Source: Taibaiella sp. (GTDB lineage: Bacteria; Bacteroidota; Bacteroidia; Chitinophagales; Chitinophagaceae). Taken from it: a stretch of 58,902 nucleotides of DNA. Where the stretch lies: the NCBI GenBank assembly GCA_021740995.1, contig JAIOYR010000012.1, positions 1-58,902 of the forward strand, written 5' to 3'. A program made the translations under genes and the position numbers. Under the pieces are notes generated by a model that was not told the DNA's origin, searched no databases, and saw nothing but the letters and a program-made list of their open reading frames with translations. Shown one piece after another: positions 23,292 to 31,047 of this stretch (position 1 is the stretch's first letter; every line of letters begins with the position of its first letter).

Positions 23292-24551
23292 TTATTTACC
23301 AAACACCAATTCAATCACCGCCCGGTTTGCTTCATCAATCGTTTCATTGCTGTAGCTGTCCAAATAGATACCAGTTACTTTATTGCCGTACTGATGACCA
23401 AGAGCATCTGCTATGAGGCTATTTTCGATATGAAGTTCCTTTTTCGCAAGGTTTGCCCATGTGTACCTTGCCCAATATGTACTTACATTCTTAACTATAC
23501 CGCAATCTTCTGCAATTCGCTTCATGTGCTTGCTACAATTTTTGCAAACTTGTTTTATCAGGTTGTGTTCTTTCAGTGCATCCGAGGTAAGTTGGAGCAT
23601 CGGCAACACAAATTTATTGCTGCTTTTACTCGGTACAGCCTTGTAATACTGGATCAATTCCTGAACTTTTGGATGCATGCCTATGTTATATATCCTGCCT
23701 GTCTTATTTCGCCTGTAAACCACCCTGCCGTCTAATATATCACCGGATGTAAGGGTAAGCATATCAGCAAAATTCATGCCTATAAGACAAAAAGAAAGAA
23801 TGAAGTAATTGCGGTTGTGCCAGGCGGGCGTATCGGGTTTTAATTCACGTTCCACAATGACTCTTATTTCTGCCAATGTGAGTGTCCTGCTGATAGTTTC
23901 CTCTGTCTCAATGGTGAACTTTAAAAATGGATAATACCTGGCCTCAACAACTTCTGCCTTAATTGCTTTGTTGTATATCGCTCGGATGCTACGCATATAT
24001 GCAGCGATAGCGTTTACTTTGAGCCCTTTGGAATTCTTCTTCATCCCTTTCACCAGCATACCTGTGTTATATTTAACTAGCAGTTTGTACGTTATATCCT
24101 CAAACTGCAACGATTCATTGCCTGAAAAGCTAATTATACTGTTCATGGCATCTTGGTAAGCCATAGCAGTCCCCGCCTTGCCCGCCAACTTCATGTTTGC
24201 AATTAGTTCATCTGAAAATTGCCTTACGGTTGCCTTACTCTTGGGCACTACCTTTTTGGTTACACTAGAAATGATATCCTCCGGCAGTAAAACTTCTTCT
24301 TCATCTTCAGCAAGCATTACCTTTCTTTCTACTTTATTCTTAGCACTGGTAAGCCTGTAATTATTGCTTTTATAGCTGGGGTCATTCGGCAATATCAATT
24401 GACCTTTGTCGTCCCAGTGATCCTCGTGTAAATAAATATCCAATGACTTTTCTTTGTTTCCGTCATTGTCGTAAATCCGCAATTTAAGCGGGTAAGTTTT
24501 GTCGTCTCGCTTCCTTCGTTTGTCGAGGACGAACTTGTAATGTACGCTCAT
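23292..24551 (-). CDS. int: Tyrosine recombinase (integrase) of the island
   Basis: The 419-residue protein has an N-terminal arm-binding domain with ample Lys/Arg and a SAM-like core-binding domain (about 110-215). The catalytic domain (about 230-415) contains LTLAEIRVIVE, the box I region CLIGMNFADMLTLT, the beta2-3 lysine in RRNKTGRIYNI, box II STYWARYTWANLA with Arg, LGHQYGNKVT and the nucleophile region IYLDSY. The canonical box I arginine is Asn, as in other Bacteroidota integrases that vary at this position (IntDOT also lacks it). It lies 180 bp from the tRNA att site and should catalyse integration and excision. Confidence 0.95.
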   Translation of the reverse strand: MSVHYKFVLDKRRKRDDKTYPLKLRIYDNDGNKEKSLDIYLHEDHWDDKGQLILPNDPSYKSNNYRLTSAKNKVERKVMLAEDEEEVLLPEDIISSVTKKVVPKSKATVRQFSDELIANMKLAGKAGTAMAYQDAMNSIISFSGNESLQFEDITYKLLVKYNTGMLVKGMKKNSKGLKVNAIAAYMRSIRAIYNKAIKAEVVEARYYPFLKFTIETEETISRTLTLAEIRVIVERELKPDTPAWHNRNYFILSFCLIGMNFADMLTLTSGDILDGRVVYRRNKTGRIYNIGMHPKVQELIQYYKAVPSKSSNKFVLPMLQLTSDALKEHNLIKQVCKNCSKHMKRIAEDCGIVKNVSTYWARYTWANLAKKELHIENSLIADALGHQYGNKVTGIYLDSYSNETIDEANRAVIELVFGK

Positions 24552-24604
24552 CTTGATTTGAGTTGTGTACAGCTACATACATTAAAGAAAATATGGTACA
24601 AGTG

Positions 24605-24627
24605 ATGTTCAACCAATGTTCAACTAA
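24605..24627 (+). repeat. Right copy of the internal end-repeat
   Basis: This is the partner of 16475-16497, with 21 of 23 bases identical and the same orientation. It contains two ATGTTCAA motifs 14 bp apart and lies between the integrase start and the att repeat. Confidence 0.6.
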
Positions 24628-24683
24628 AATGGCTAAAATGACCTGTATCCTTGAAAATTGAGTAGCTCTAGTAAGGACATGAA

Positions 24684-24726
24684 AAAAGCCTTCAAATCAG
24701 CTCTGGTAGCTAATCTAAAGGCTTTT
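24684..24726 (-). terminator. Island-supplied terminator downstream of tRNA-Met
   Basis: On the minus strand AAAAGCCTT (24726-24718) pairs with AAGGCTTTT (24692-24684), followed by T-rich sequence, starting 8 bp past the tRNA 3' end. It replaces the native terminator now 8.4 kb away. Confidence 0.8.
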
Positions 24727-24731
24727 ATTGC

Positions 24732-24784
24732 TGTGGTCCCACTCGGGTTTGAACCAAGGACCCCCTGATTATGAGTCAGGTGCT
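24732..24784. repeat. Proximal attachment site within the intact tRNA-Met
   Basis: These 53 bp are identical to 16371-16423. The site is embedded in the functional tRNA gene, next to the integrase. Confidence 0.97.
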
Positions 24785-24807
24785 CTAACCAACTGAGCTA
24801 TAGGACC
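24734..24807 (-). tRNA. tRNA-Met (anticodon CAU, elongator type)
   Basis: The 74-nt gene folds as a cloverleaf. The acceptor is GGTCCTA with TGGGACC (one G-U) and discriminator A. The D-arm is GCTC...GAGC and the anticodon stem CTGAC/GTCAG-like with loop CTCATAA giving CAU. The T-arm contains GGTTCAAACC. CCA is not encoded. The CTCATAA loop with these arms is closer to elongator Met than to initiator; a tRNA-Ile2 with lysidine-modified CAU cannot be fully excluded by eye. Confidence 0.93.
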
Positions 24808-24853
24808 AATGACGAATGACCGTCATTTAACGGGATAAATCCCGTAAGGAGTG

Positions 24854-24861
24854 CAAATGTA
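24854..24861 (-). promoter_or_regulatory. -7 promoter element of tRNA-Met
   Basis: TACATTTG on the minus strand matches TAnnTTTG, about 47 bp upstream of the tRNA 5' end. A TTTC lies about 20 bp further upstream. The leader between can form the hairpin ACGGGAT/ATCCCGT (24830-24845). Confidence 0.7.
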
Positions 24862-25008
24862 GCGGATTTTCTGAAAAAACCGAAAATAATCCTACGATTA
24901 TAGTAACGGATATTTTTCCTTTAATTTTTCTATCATTTCCGGATACAGACCGATAGCTATGGGGAGCGCAATGGAACCAATGACGATTGAGAGTCACTAA
25001 TAGAAATC

Positions 25009-25863
25009 TTATCCTTTCCTGCCCAGCATTTTTTGCAGATATTTATCTTTTTCTGGTTCGTTCATCGGTTTCAGGGTGCTTATCAGCCAGCCAGTGTTGC
25101 TTTCTTTTCGTTTATACCTGCTTACGGAGAAGTACCAGCCCGGAATGGTGAAAAAATGATACCGGACTTCCTTTACATACTTGAATGTAATCTGCTTCTG
25201 CTGCACCATGGCTATAAATGCCTGTACCCAGCGTGGCAGGGCTGCCGGCTCAAAGTATTGAGCGGAGATGCCCGTAGCAGATAGTGCCTGATAAAACACT
25301 ATGAAATCGGTACCATGGCTGGATGTGGGCAAGAACAGGTCGCCCCTGACAGTAGCTGCGAGTGGTGAGGCCGGCGTATCGGGTATAGGAATACCGGCAC
25401 CTATGCCGGCTATCTTCCACTGGGCAGCACCGTTTTTGTAATGTATGTGCAGGTAAAGCGGCAGGGTGGTTTCATTGCCCATATATTGCATGGCACAAGT
25501 CACCTCGGCATACCAGTTGCTGTCGGTAAAAGAGAGGTATTGCTGCCTGCCGGCGATGACCTGTGCTACAAAGAGCGATACATCGCTGGTCCACTGCTGT
25601 TTTTTGTTGAAGAGCGATTGTACCATCCTGCGCCTGTTAATAAAAGAGTCTGTTCCGTATAGCGAAACAGACTGCTTCCTGAGGTAGGATTCCTTATCGT
25701 CATTAAAACGCTCTATAAACTCGTCTATGAACTTGACTTCGTAGAGAAAAAAACTTTCCTTTTCTGTGGCGTTGGCAGGCATGGTACTCACCACCTGCGC
25801 CATAGCCGTGTGTGCACAGCTACTTAACCACAAAAACAGAACTAATTTCCTAGCTACAATCAT
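25009..25863 (-). CDS. Secreted protein of unknown function
   Basis: The 284-residue protein has a signal peptide ending near HTAMAQ. The N-terminal part is helical (KFIDEFIERFNDDKESYLRKQ), with several strands after residue 100. No catalytic motif is recognised. It lies 10 bp downstream of another secreted protein gene, so the two form a minus-strand pair and may act together in the periplasm. Confidence 0.75.
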   Translation of the reverse strand: MIVARKLVLFLWLSSCAHTAMAQVVSTMPANATEKESFFLYEVKFIDEFIERFNDDKESYLRKQSVSLYGTDSFINRRRMVQSLFNKKQQWTSDVSLFVAQVIAGRQQYLSFTDSNWYAEVTCAMQYMGNETTLPLYLHIHYKNGAAQWKIAGIGAGIPIPDTPASPLAATVRGDLFLPTSSHGTDFIVFYQALSATGISAQYFEPAALPRWVQAFIAMVQQKQITFKYVKEVRYHFFTIPGWYFSVSRYKRKESNTGWLISTLKPMNEPEKDKYLQKMLGRKG

Positions 25864-25873
25864 GTACCATTGT

Positions 25874-26506
25874 TTACTCCTCCGTTACACCAATATTGCC
25901 CAGAAACACATCCAGATATTGTTTCCTTATGTCCTGGTCGTCTTTGGCATCCCACACTTTTACGGTTACCTCTACCCTTTTCTGTGTTCTGTCTTTGTAT
26001 ACATAGTTTGCCTCACCACTCATGATGCCGGTAAACTCCTGCTCTACTGCCACCAACCCCATATAGGTGCCATCTGGCTGGCGTGTAAAGTTACTTACAT
26101 AGGTGGCATTGTGCCATAGAATATTCACTTTGTCGTACTTCAGGCGATTGAGCCGGCTGAGATAGGTGCGCACAGGCACCGTAACCGGCTTTTTCTCGTT
26201 TTTACGAGTTACGCTTACCAGCGCATATTCGTTGTTGTTAAACAGCTTCATGGCTTCTGCCACCAGTGCCTTGTCTGTTTCTTTTTTTTCAGACAGCGCC
26301 TTTATCAGCCTGGTGAGCTCCATGGTTTTGTTTTCTACGCGCTCATTGAGCTCTTTTTTGTTCAGTTTTATATTATCGGGCAGGGTGAAGATCTGCTGCT
26401 CTGCTGCGGCATTTTTATTTTTTGTTGCCTTTACGGGTTCGCTGTTTTGTGCACCTACCACAAACGGAAATGCTATGGCTATAAGCAATAAATAAGAACG
26501 GCTCAT
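25874..26506 (-). CDS. Secreted protein of unknown function
   Basis: The ATG at 26506 gives 210 residues with a signal peptide (SRSYLLLIAIAFPFVVGAQ); the upstream extension has no signal-like start. The mature part begins with a Lys/Asn/Ala-rich linker and a charged helix (NKKELNERVENKTMELTRLIKAL). A beta-rich C-terminal half (YMGLVAVEQEFTGIMSG) follows and may be an NTF2-like fold. It forms a pair with the gene at 25009. No motif identifies function. Confidence 0.75.
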   Translation of the reverse strand: MSRSYLLLIAIAFPFVVGAQNSEPVKATKNKNAAAEQQIFTLPDNIKLNKKELNERVENKTMELTRLIKALSEKKETDKALVAEAMKLFNNNEYALVSVTRKNEKKPVTVPVRTYLSRLNRLKYDKVNILWHNATYVSNFTRQPDGTYMGLVAVEQEFTGIMSGEANYVYKDRTQKRVEVTVKVWDAKDDQDIRKQYLDVFLGNIGVTEE

Positions 26507-26667
26507 TTTCTGTGTTTTAATTGTTTTGAAAATCATTTTAAACAGCAAAATTACCTGCGCCTGCCACGCTACAGGCTGACTATGCACAGGCTTGCGGCTG
26601 ATACTCGTCAGGCAGGTGCAGGGAGCATACAGGTCACATATAGTGCCATGTAGTACAATTATAGCCT

Positions 26668-26675
26668 TACTTTTG
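26668..26675 (+). promoter_or_regulatory. -7 promoter element very close to the HAD start codon
   Basis: TACTTTTG matches TAnnTTTG only 4 bp before the ATG at 26680. If used, the mRNA would be leaderless. No clear -33 TTTG is visible, which lowers confidence. Confidence 0.4.
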
Positions 26676-26679
26676 CAGC

Positions 26680-27309
26680 ATGATACAGGGCATAAAACAT
26701 ATAATTTTTGATTTGGGAGGCGTATTGCTCAATCTTAATTACTCACTTACCGAAAACGCATTTATTGAGGCCGGTGTCAAAAACTTCGGACAGCTATACT
26801 CACAGTTGCAGCAGAGCGACATCTTTGACCGGTGGGAAACCGGCAAGATGAGCCGCGGCGAGTTTATAAGCAATATGCAACAGGCGGCAGATGCGCCGCT
26901 TACAGAGGCGCAGGTGCTGCATGCCTGGAACGCTATGCTGCTCGACTTCCCGCTGCGCCGCCTGCAAATACTGCAGCAGCTACGCAACTACTACGACCTG
27001 TTTCTGCTTAGCAATACCAATGAGATACATGAAGAGGTATTCAACAACACGCTGATGCAGCAGCATGGCATACCCAATATTGGTGTGTTCTTCGATAAGG
27101 TGTATATGTCGCACAGGGTGGGCCTGCGCAAACCTATGCCGGAAATTTTTCTGCGGGTGCTGGAAGACAATGGGCTGCAGGCAGCACAAACACTGTTTAT
27201 AGAAGATAGTCCGCAGCATATAGAGGCTGCTAAAAAACTGGGCATTCAAACCGTCTTTATCACCAATGGCATGACCATAGAGCACGATGTGTTTAAGAGT
27301 ATGAGGTAG
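26680..27309 (+). CDS. HAD-superfamily phosphatase (subfamily IA)
   Basis: The 209-residue cytosolic hydrolase has motif I in IIFDLGGVLLNLN, motif II in FLLSNTNE, the conserved lysine in GLRKPMPEIF and motif III in LFIEDSPQHIEAA. The helical cap lies around residues 20-85. These enzymes dephosphorylate small sugar phosphates or nucleotides, or act as FMN phosphatases. The second Asp of motif I (DxD) is replaced by Gly, as is usual in this DLGGV-type group. Substrate unknown. Confidence 0.92.
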   Translation: MIQGIKHIIFDLGGVLLNLNYSLTENAFIEAGVKNFGQLYSQLQQSDIFDRWETGKMSRGEFISNMQQAADAPLTEAQVLHAWNAMLLDFPLRRLQILQQLRNYYDLFLLSNTNEIHEEVFNNTLMQQHGIPNIGVFFDKVYMSHRVGLRKPMPEIFLRVLEDNGLQAAQTLFIEDSPQHIEAAKKLGIQTVFITNGMTIEHDVFKSMR

Positions 27310-27377
27310 TGATGAGGGTGAGGGAATAGAGTTAAAAATACCTGTATTACCTGCTTTCATTGTCTGCCCGTGTTACC

Positions 27378-28589
27378 CTACTTCTTAAAATTTTTCTTGC
27401 CTTTAAACTTGCGCTTGGGCCGGCTGTCGGTGGTGGCGGCGCCGGGCTTGGGTGCTTCGCCAAACTGCTCGGGTACTTCCTGCCGTGCTACTTCCTTGCC
27501 CAGCAGCTTTTCTATTTTGGTGAATTTGAATTGTTCTTTGTCGGTTACAAATGTATAGGCGGTGCCCTTGGTGGCTGCCCGCGCTGTGCGGCCTATGCGG
27601 TGAATGTAGTCTTCGCCATCGTGTGGCACATCATAGTTGATGACCAGGTCTATATCTTCTATATCTATACCGCGGCTCAGAATGTCTGTGGCTACCAGTA
27701 TTTTCAGTTTTTTGCTTTTGAAGTCGAGGAGCACCTGCTCGCGCTGATCCTGCTCCAGATCCGACTGTATGTTGCCCACCGGAAAACGTGAACGTTTCAG
27801 CTCGTCGTAGAGCTTGCGCACACTGAGCTTGCTGGAGCAAAACACCAGCACGCTGGCAAACTCCTTCTGCTGCAATATGTACTTAACCAGCCCTATCTTC
27901 TGTGGTTCGTATACAAAGAACACGCCCTGAGCTATCTGCTCCGGTGGCTTGGATATGGCTATGTTTATCTCGGCAGGGTTTACCAGTATAGTATTTGCAA
28001 GCTTGCGTATTGCTGGTGGCATGGTAGCCGAAAACAACAGGTTCTGGCGTTTTGCGGGCATGTAAGAGATGATTTTTATGATGTCTTCATAAAAGCCCAT
28101 ATCCAACATGCGGTCTGCCTCGTCCAGTATCAGATACTTTAGTCCGTCCAGCTTCACATAGCCCATGTTGAGGTGCGATATCATGCGCCCCGGTGTGCAG
28201 ATAACTATATCCACACCGGTTTCCAGTGCTTTTCTTTCGGCAGCAAACAGTGCGCCGCCTGTGCCACCATATACCGATATGAAACTAATGGAGGTGTAGT
28301 AGGTGATACCCTCCAGTGCCTGTGCTATCTGCACAGCCAGCTCGCGGGTGGGCACTACTATCATGGCATTTACAGACTTTTCGTCGTGCGGGCCTGAGAG
28401 CAACTTGTGCAATACCGGCAACAGGAAGGCGGCGGTCTTGCCGGTGCCGGTCTGTGCGGCGGCTATTATGTCTTTACCAGCTATTATATGCGGTATTACC
28501 TGCTCCTGCACGGGTGTAGCGGTTACATAGCCCATAGCATCAATACCATCCATCAGATCATCGTCAAAACCAAACTCAGAGAAATACAA
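27378..28589 (-). CDS. DEAD-box RNA helicase (RhlE-like)
   Basis: The 403-residue helicase has a Q motif after GFDDDLMDGI, then motifs AQTGTGKTAAF, PTRELA, DEADRMLDMGF, SATMP, ILVATDILSRGIDI and HRIGRTARA, and a short basic tail (KRKFKGKKNFKK). It should remodel RNA in ribosome assembly or cold adaptation. The start is TTG at 28589: no in-frame ATG exists before the upstream stop, and the conserved Phe of the Q-motif region begins at residue 3. The next ATG (residue 13) would cut the family motif. Confidence 0.95.
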   Translation of the reverse strand: MYFSEFGFDDDLMDGIDAMGYVTATPVQEQVIPHIIAGKDIIAAAQTGTGKTAAFLLPVLHKLLSGPHDEKSVNAMIVVPTRELAVQIAQALEGITYYTSISFISVYGGTGGALFAAERKALETGVDIVICTPGRMISHLNMGYVKLDGLKYLILDEADRMLDMGFYEDIIKIISYMPAKRQNLLFSATMPPAIRKLANTILVNPAEINIAISKPPEQIAQGVFFVYEPQKIGLVKYILQQKEFASVLVFCSSKLSVRKLYDELKRSRFPVGNIQSDLEQDQREQVLLDFKSKKLKILVATDILSRGIDIEDIDLVINYDVPHDGEDYIHRIGRTARAATKGTAYTFVTDKEQFKFTKIEKLLGKEVARQEVPEQFGEAPKPGAATTDSRPKRKFKGKKNFKK

Positions 28590-28748
28590 ATTATGTAGAT
28601 TTTGCTATAAAGATAGCTATTTGGCGGCACATGAGTTTGCAGACATTGAGCAGGGGTATTAATATACTGATGCGGTGATAATGCTATCACTGCCATCTAT
28701 AGCCACACCCCACAAAAAATACTATCTTTATAGGACAGAAGAATACAC

Positions 28749-29465
28749 ATGGTACCCAACTGGCAAAAAGGAATAGTAACACATATAGAGCAGGTAACAC
28801 CCAATACCCGCCGCTTTCTGGTAAATCTGCCAGAGGTGTCTATGTTTGATTTTAAGCCCGGCCAGTTCGTTACTCTGGATCTGCCGATACACGAGCAGCG
28901 CAACAAACGCTGGCGCAGTTACAGCATTGCCTCTATGCCAGATGGCAGCAACACCATAGAGCTTATAATAGTGCACATGGAGGGTGGTACGGGTTCTAAA
29001 TATATTTTCGAAAACATAAAGGAGGGTGACACCCTTACACTGCGGGGTCCGCAGGGGGTGTTTGTGCTGCCGGAAGATAAGGAGAAGGAGCATTTTTTCA
29101 TATGCACGGGTACGGGCATAGCCCCCTTTCGCAGTATGCTGCATTATATACACCACAAAGGGCTGGAGGGATATAAAACCAATCTGATATTCGGCACACG
29201 CACGCAAAGCGACCTGCTGTATCATGACGAAATGCAGTTGCTGACTATGAAAAAGCCGGAGTTCATATATCGCCCCACCTTATCGCGGGAGCAATGGGAC
29301 GGCGACACCGGTTATGTGCATGACATATACGAAGAGCTGTGCAGCAAGCGGCAACCAGCCTCCTTCATGCTATGTGGCTGGCGCGATATGATAGACGAGG
29401 CACGTGAGCGCATACTCAAAATGGGCTACGACAAAAAGGATATTCACATAGAGATTTACGGGTAG
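28749..29465 (+). CDS. Ferredoxin-NADP reductase-like flavoprotein
   Basis: The 238-residue protein has the FAD domain (FKPGQFVTLDLP, RSYSIAS flavin motif near residue 58) and the NAD(P) domain (FICTGTGIAPFRSML, LIFGTRTQSDLLY, FMLCGWRDMIDEA). There is no iron-sulfur domain, so it is a stand-alone reductase of the FNR family shuttling electrons between NAD(P)H and a partner such as ferredoxin. It is divergent from the DEAD-box gene. Confidence 0.92.
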   Translation: MVPNWQKGIVTHIEQVTPNTRRFLVNLPEVSMFDFKPGQFVTLDLPIHEQRNKRWRSYSIASMPDGSNTIELIIVHMEGGTGSKYIFENIKEGDTLTLRGPQGVFVLPEDKEKEHFFICTGTGIAPFRSMLHYIHHKGLEGYKTNLIFGTRTQSDLLYHDEMQLLTMKKPEFIYRPTLSREQWDGDTGYVHDIYEELCSKRQPASFMLCGWRDMIDEARERILKMGYDKKDIHIEIYG

Positions 29466-29553
29466 AAAAAATTCACCACAAAGGACACAAAAGTCACAAC
29501 GCGCTCTGCTGCTTTGAAAGCACAGTGTCCATGTAACCTAGTATGTTGTTATT

Positions 29554-30762
29554 TTACTTCTCCAATGAATGGATGCCACGGAGCAGACGCTTCCAGCGGA
29601 TGCCGCCTTCGCCATAGCTGAGCCATACAAACCATGCCTTGCCCACTACGTGGTCGGCAGGTACAAAGCCCCAATAGCGCGAGTCGAGGGAGTTGTGGCG
29701 GTTGTCGCCCATCATCCAATAGTAGTCCATCTTAAACGTGTAAGAGGTCGCCTCTTTGCCGTTGATGATTATTTTGCCGTCCCGCTCATCCAGTGTATTC
29801 AGTTCATAGTTGCGTATGATGCGGCGATAAATAGCTATGTTTTCCGGAGTGAGGTTAACGGTAGTGCCCTGCTTAGGTATAGTGATAGGACCGTAATTAT
29901 CCATGTTCCACTTGAAGTTGACTGTATCGTGCGGAAAACACCACTCGCCGGGAGTAGTAGGCGGCACTCCTGCGGCATGTCTTACCCAAGGCGTTACAGA
30001 TACTACATTGGTAGCTTTTGCCACCTCTGCCACCTGGCAGTTTTCCAGATTATACAGATACAGATTGTTGTTTGCCTTCTCGCTAAACTCTACATCGTCT
30101 TCTACAATAGGTGCGCTGCCATTGGTGGTTACCAGATAATGAATCTTGGAATGGGGGAATAGCGGCGCCATCTTGCCATTGCTGTATATGCGGCCGTCTT
30201 TTACTTCCAGCACATCGCCGGGTACAGCTACACAGCGTTTTATGTAGTTTTCTTTTTTGTCTACCGGGCGGGTAAGCACATGGAAGTTGGCATTGACATA
30301 ATCCCTGCTCGACTCGCGGCATAGTTTATAATAGTCCTGATCGGGATACTCTGCTACTACGGTATCGCCGGCTGGGAAGTTGAATACCACTACATCGTTG
30401 CGCTCCACGTGGCCAAAGCCGGGTATGCGGCGATAGTCCCATTGTACGGCTTCGGTGTAAGACTTGGTACCTGTCAATGGCATAGTATTGTGCACCAGTG
30501 GGAGGGCTACAGGTGTCATGGGTACGCGTGGTCCGAAAGCCAGCTTGCTCACAAACAGATAATCATTTACCAGCATAGTGCCCTCCATAGAGCCTGTAGG
30601 TATGGTATATGCCTCGAAGAAAAAGGTGCGGATAATGGTTGCGGCTACTATAGCAAACAATGCGGCATCAAGCCACTCTCTGCCCACCGATTTTTTCTTT
30701 TTGGTAGTAGTTTCCCCGGCAACACCAGCGGGGTTAGTTTCGTTTTTTTTCCAGAATGCCAT
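29554..30762 (-). CDS. lepB: Signal peptidase I
   Basis: The 402-residue inner-membrane protease has one N-terminal membrane segment. The catalytic Ser is in TIPTGSMEGTML (about residue 58) and the general-base Lys in NYIKRCVAVPGD (about residue 171). The GDNRHNSLDSRYWGFVP box lies near residue 355. Between the lysine box and the GDNR box lies a long insertion of about 150 residues, normal for Bacteroidota LepB but absent from E. coli. It removes signal peptides from exported preproteins. Confidence 0.97.
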   Translation of the reverse strand: MAFWKKNETNPAGVAGETTTKKKKSVGREWLDAALFAIVAATIIRTFFFEAYTIPTGSMEGTMLVNDYLFVSKLAFGPRVPMTPVALPLVHNTMPLTGTKSYTEAVQWDYRRIPGFGHVERNDVVVFNFPAGDTVVAEYPDQDYYKLCRESSRDYVNANFHVLTRPVDKKENYIKRCVAVPGDVLEVKDGRIYSNGKMAPLFPHSKIHYLVTTNGSAPIVEDDVEFSEKANNNLYLYNLENCQVAEVAKATNVVSVTPWVRHAAGVPPTTPGEWCFPHDTVNFKWNMDNYGPITIPKQGTTVNLTPENIAIYRRIIRNYELNTLDERDGKIIINGKEATSYTFKMDYYWMMGDNRHNSLDSRYWGFVPADHVVGKAWFVWLSYGEGGIRWKRLLRGIHSLEK

Positions 30763-30903
30763 GTGGGCTCAGATATTATCTTCAAAAGTAACAACTTCCC
30801 TTACATTTTATGGTACAGCACAGCAAGGGTAGTGATATTTAACAAATAATAATACCCGTCCGGGTGCCTGTTGGTAAGTAGCCGGAGGATATTTTACCGC
30901 AGA

Positions 30904-30923
30904 CCTGCCTGACGGCAGGCAGG
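30904..30923. repeat. Short perfect hairpin inside a repeat-like spacer
   Basis: CCTGCCTG-ACGG-CAGGCAGG is a perfect 8-bp stem. It interrupts the sequence ACCGCAG...GCGCGAAGACGCTGAG, a spacer type often repeated in intergenic regions of Bacteroidota. It lies between lepB and the TPR gene. Confidence 0.6.
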
Positions 30924-31047
30924 GGCGCGAAGACGCTGAGGTGTTTTTAAGGTGGCTGGGGCTAATATGATATTTTAATTTTCTGTTCTTATAAATTACA
31001 GTCGTTTGTTCTTATCTGCCACATATAGCTTGTATCTTTACACTGTT

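Larger units (their letters stand above)
16371..24784. mobile_element. 8.4-kb integrative genomic island in tRNA-Met(CAU)
   Basis: The element lies between perfect 53-bp direct repeats, with the integrase gene next to the intact tRNA. Its genes are a J-domain protein, two related small proteins, a GNAT enzyme, a frame-disrupted gene, a T9SS-sorted protein, an XRE regulator, a small RNA, an HNH endonuclease, a RecA-like ATPase and a tyrosine recombinase. There are no capsid, tail or conjugation genes. The size and replication/regulation genes fit a satellite-type or mobilisable element. Its sequence is visibly richer in A/T than the flanks. Confidence 0.93.
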
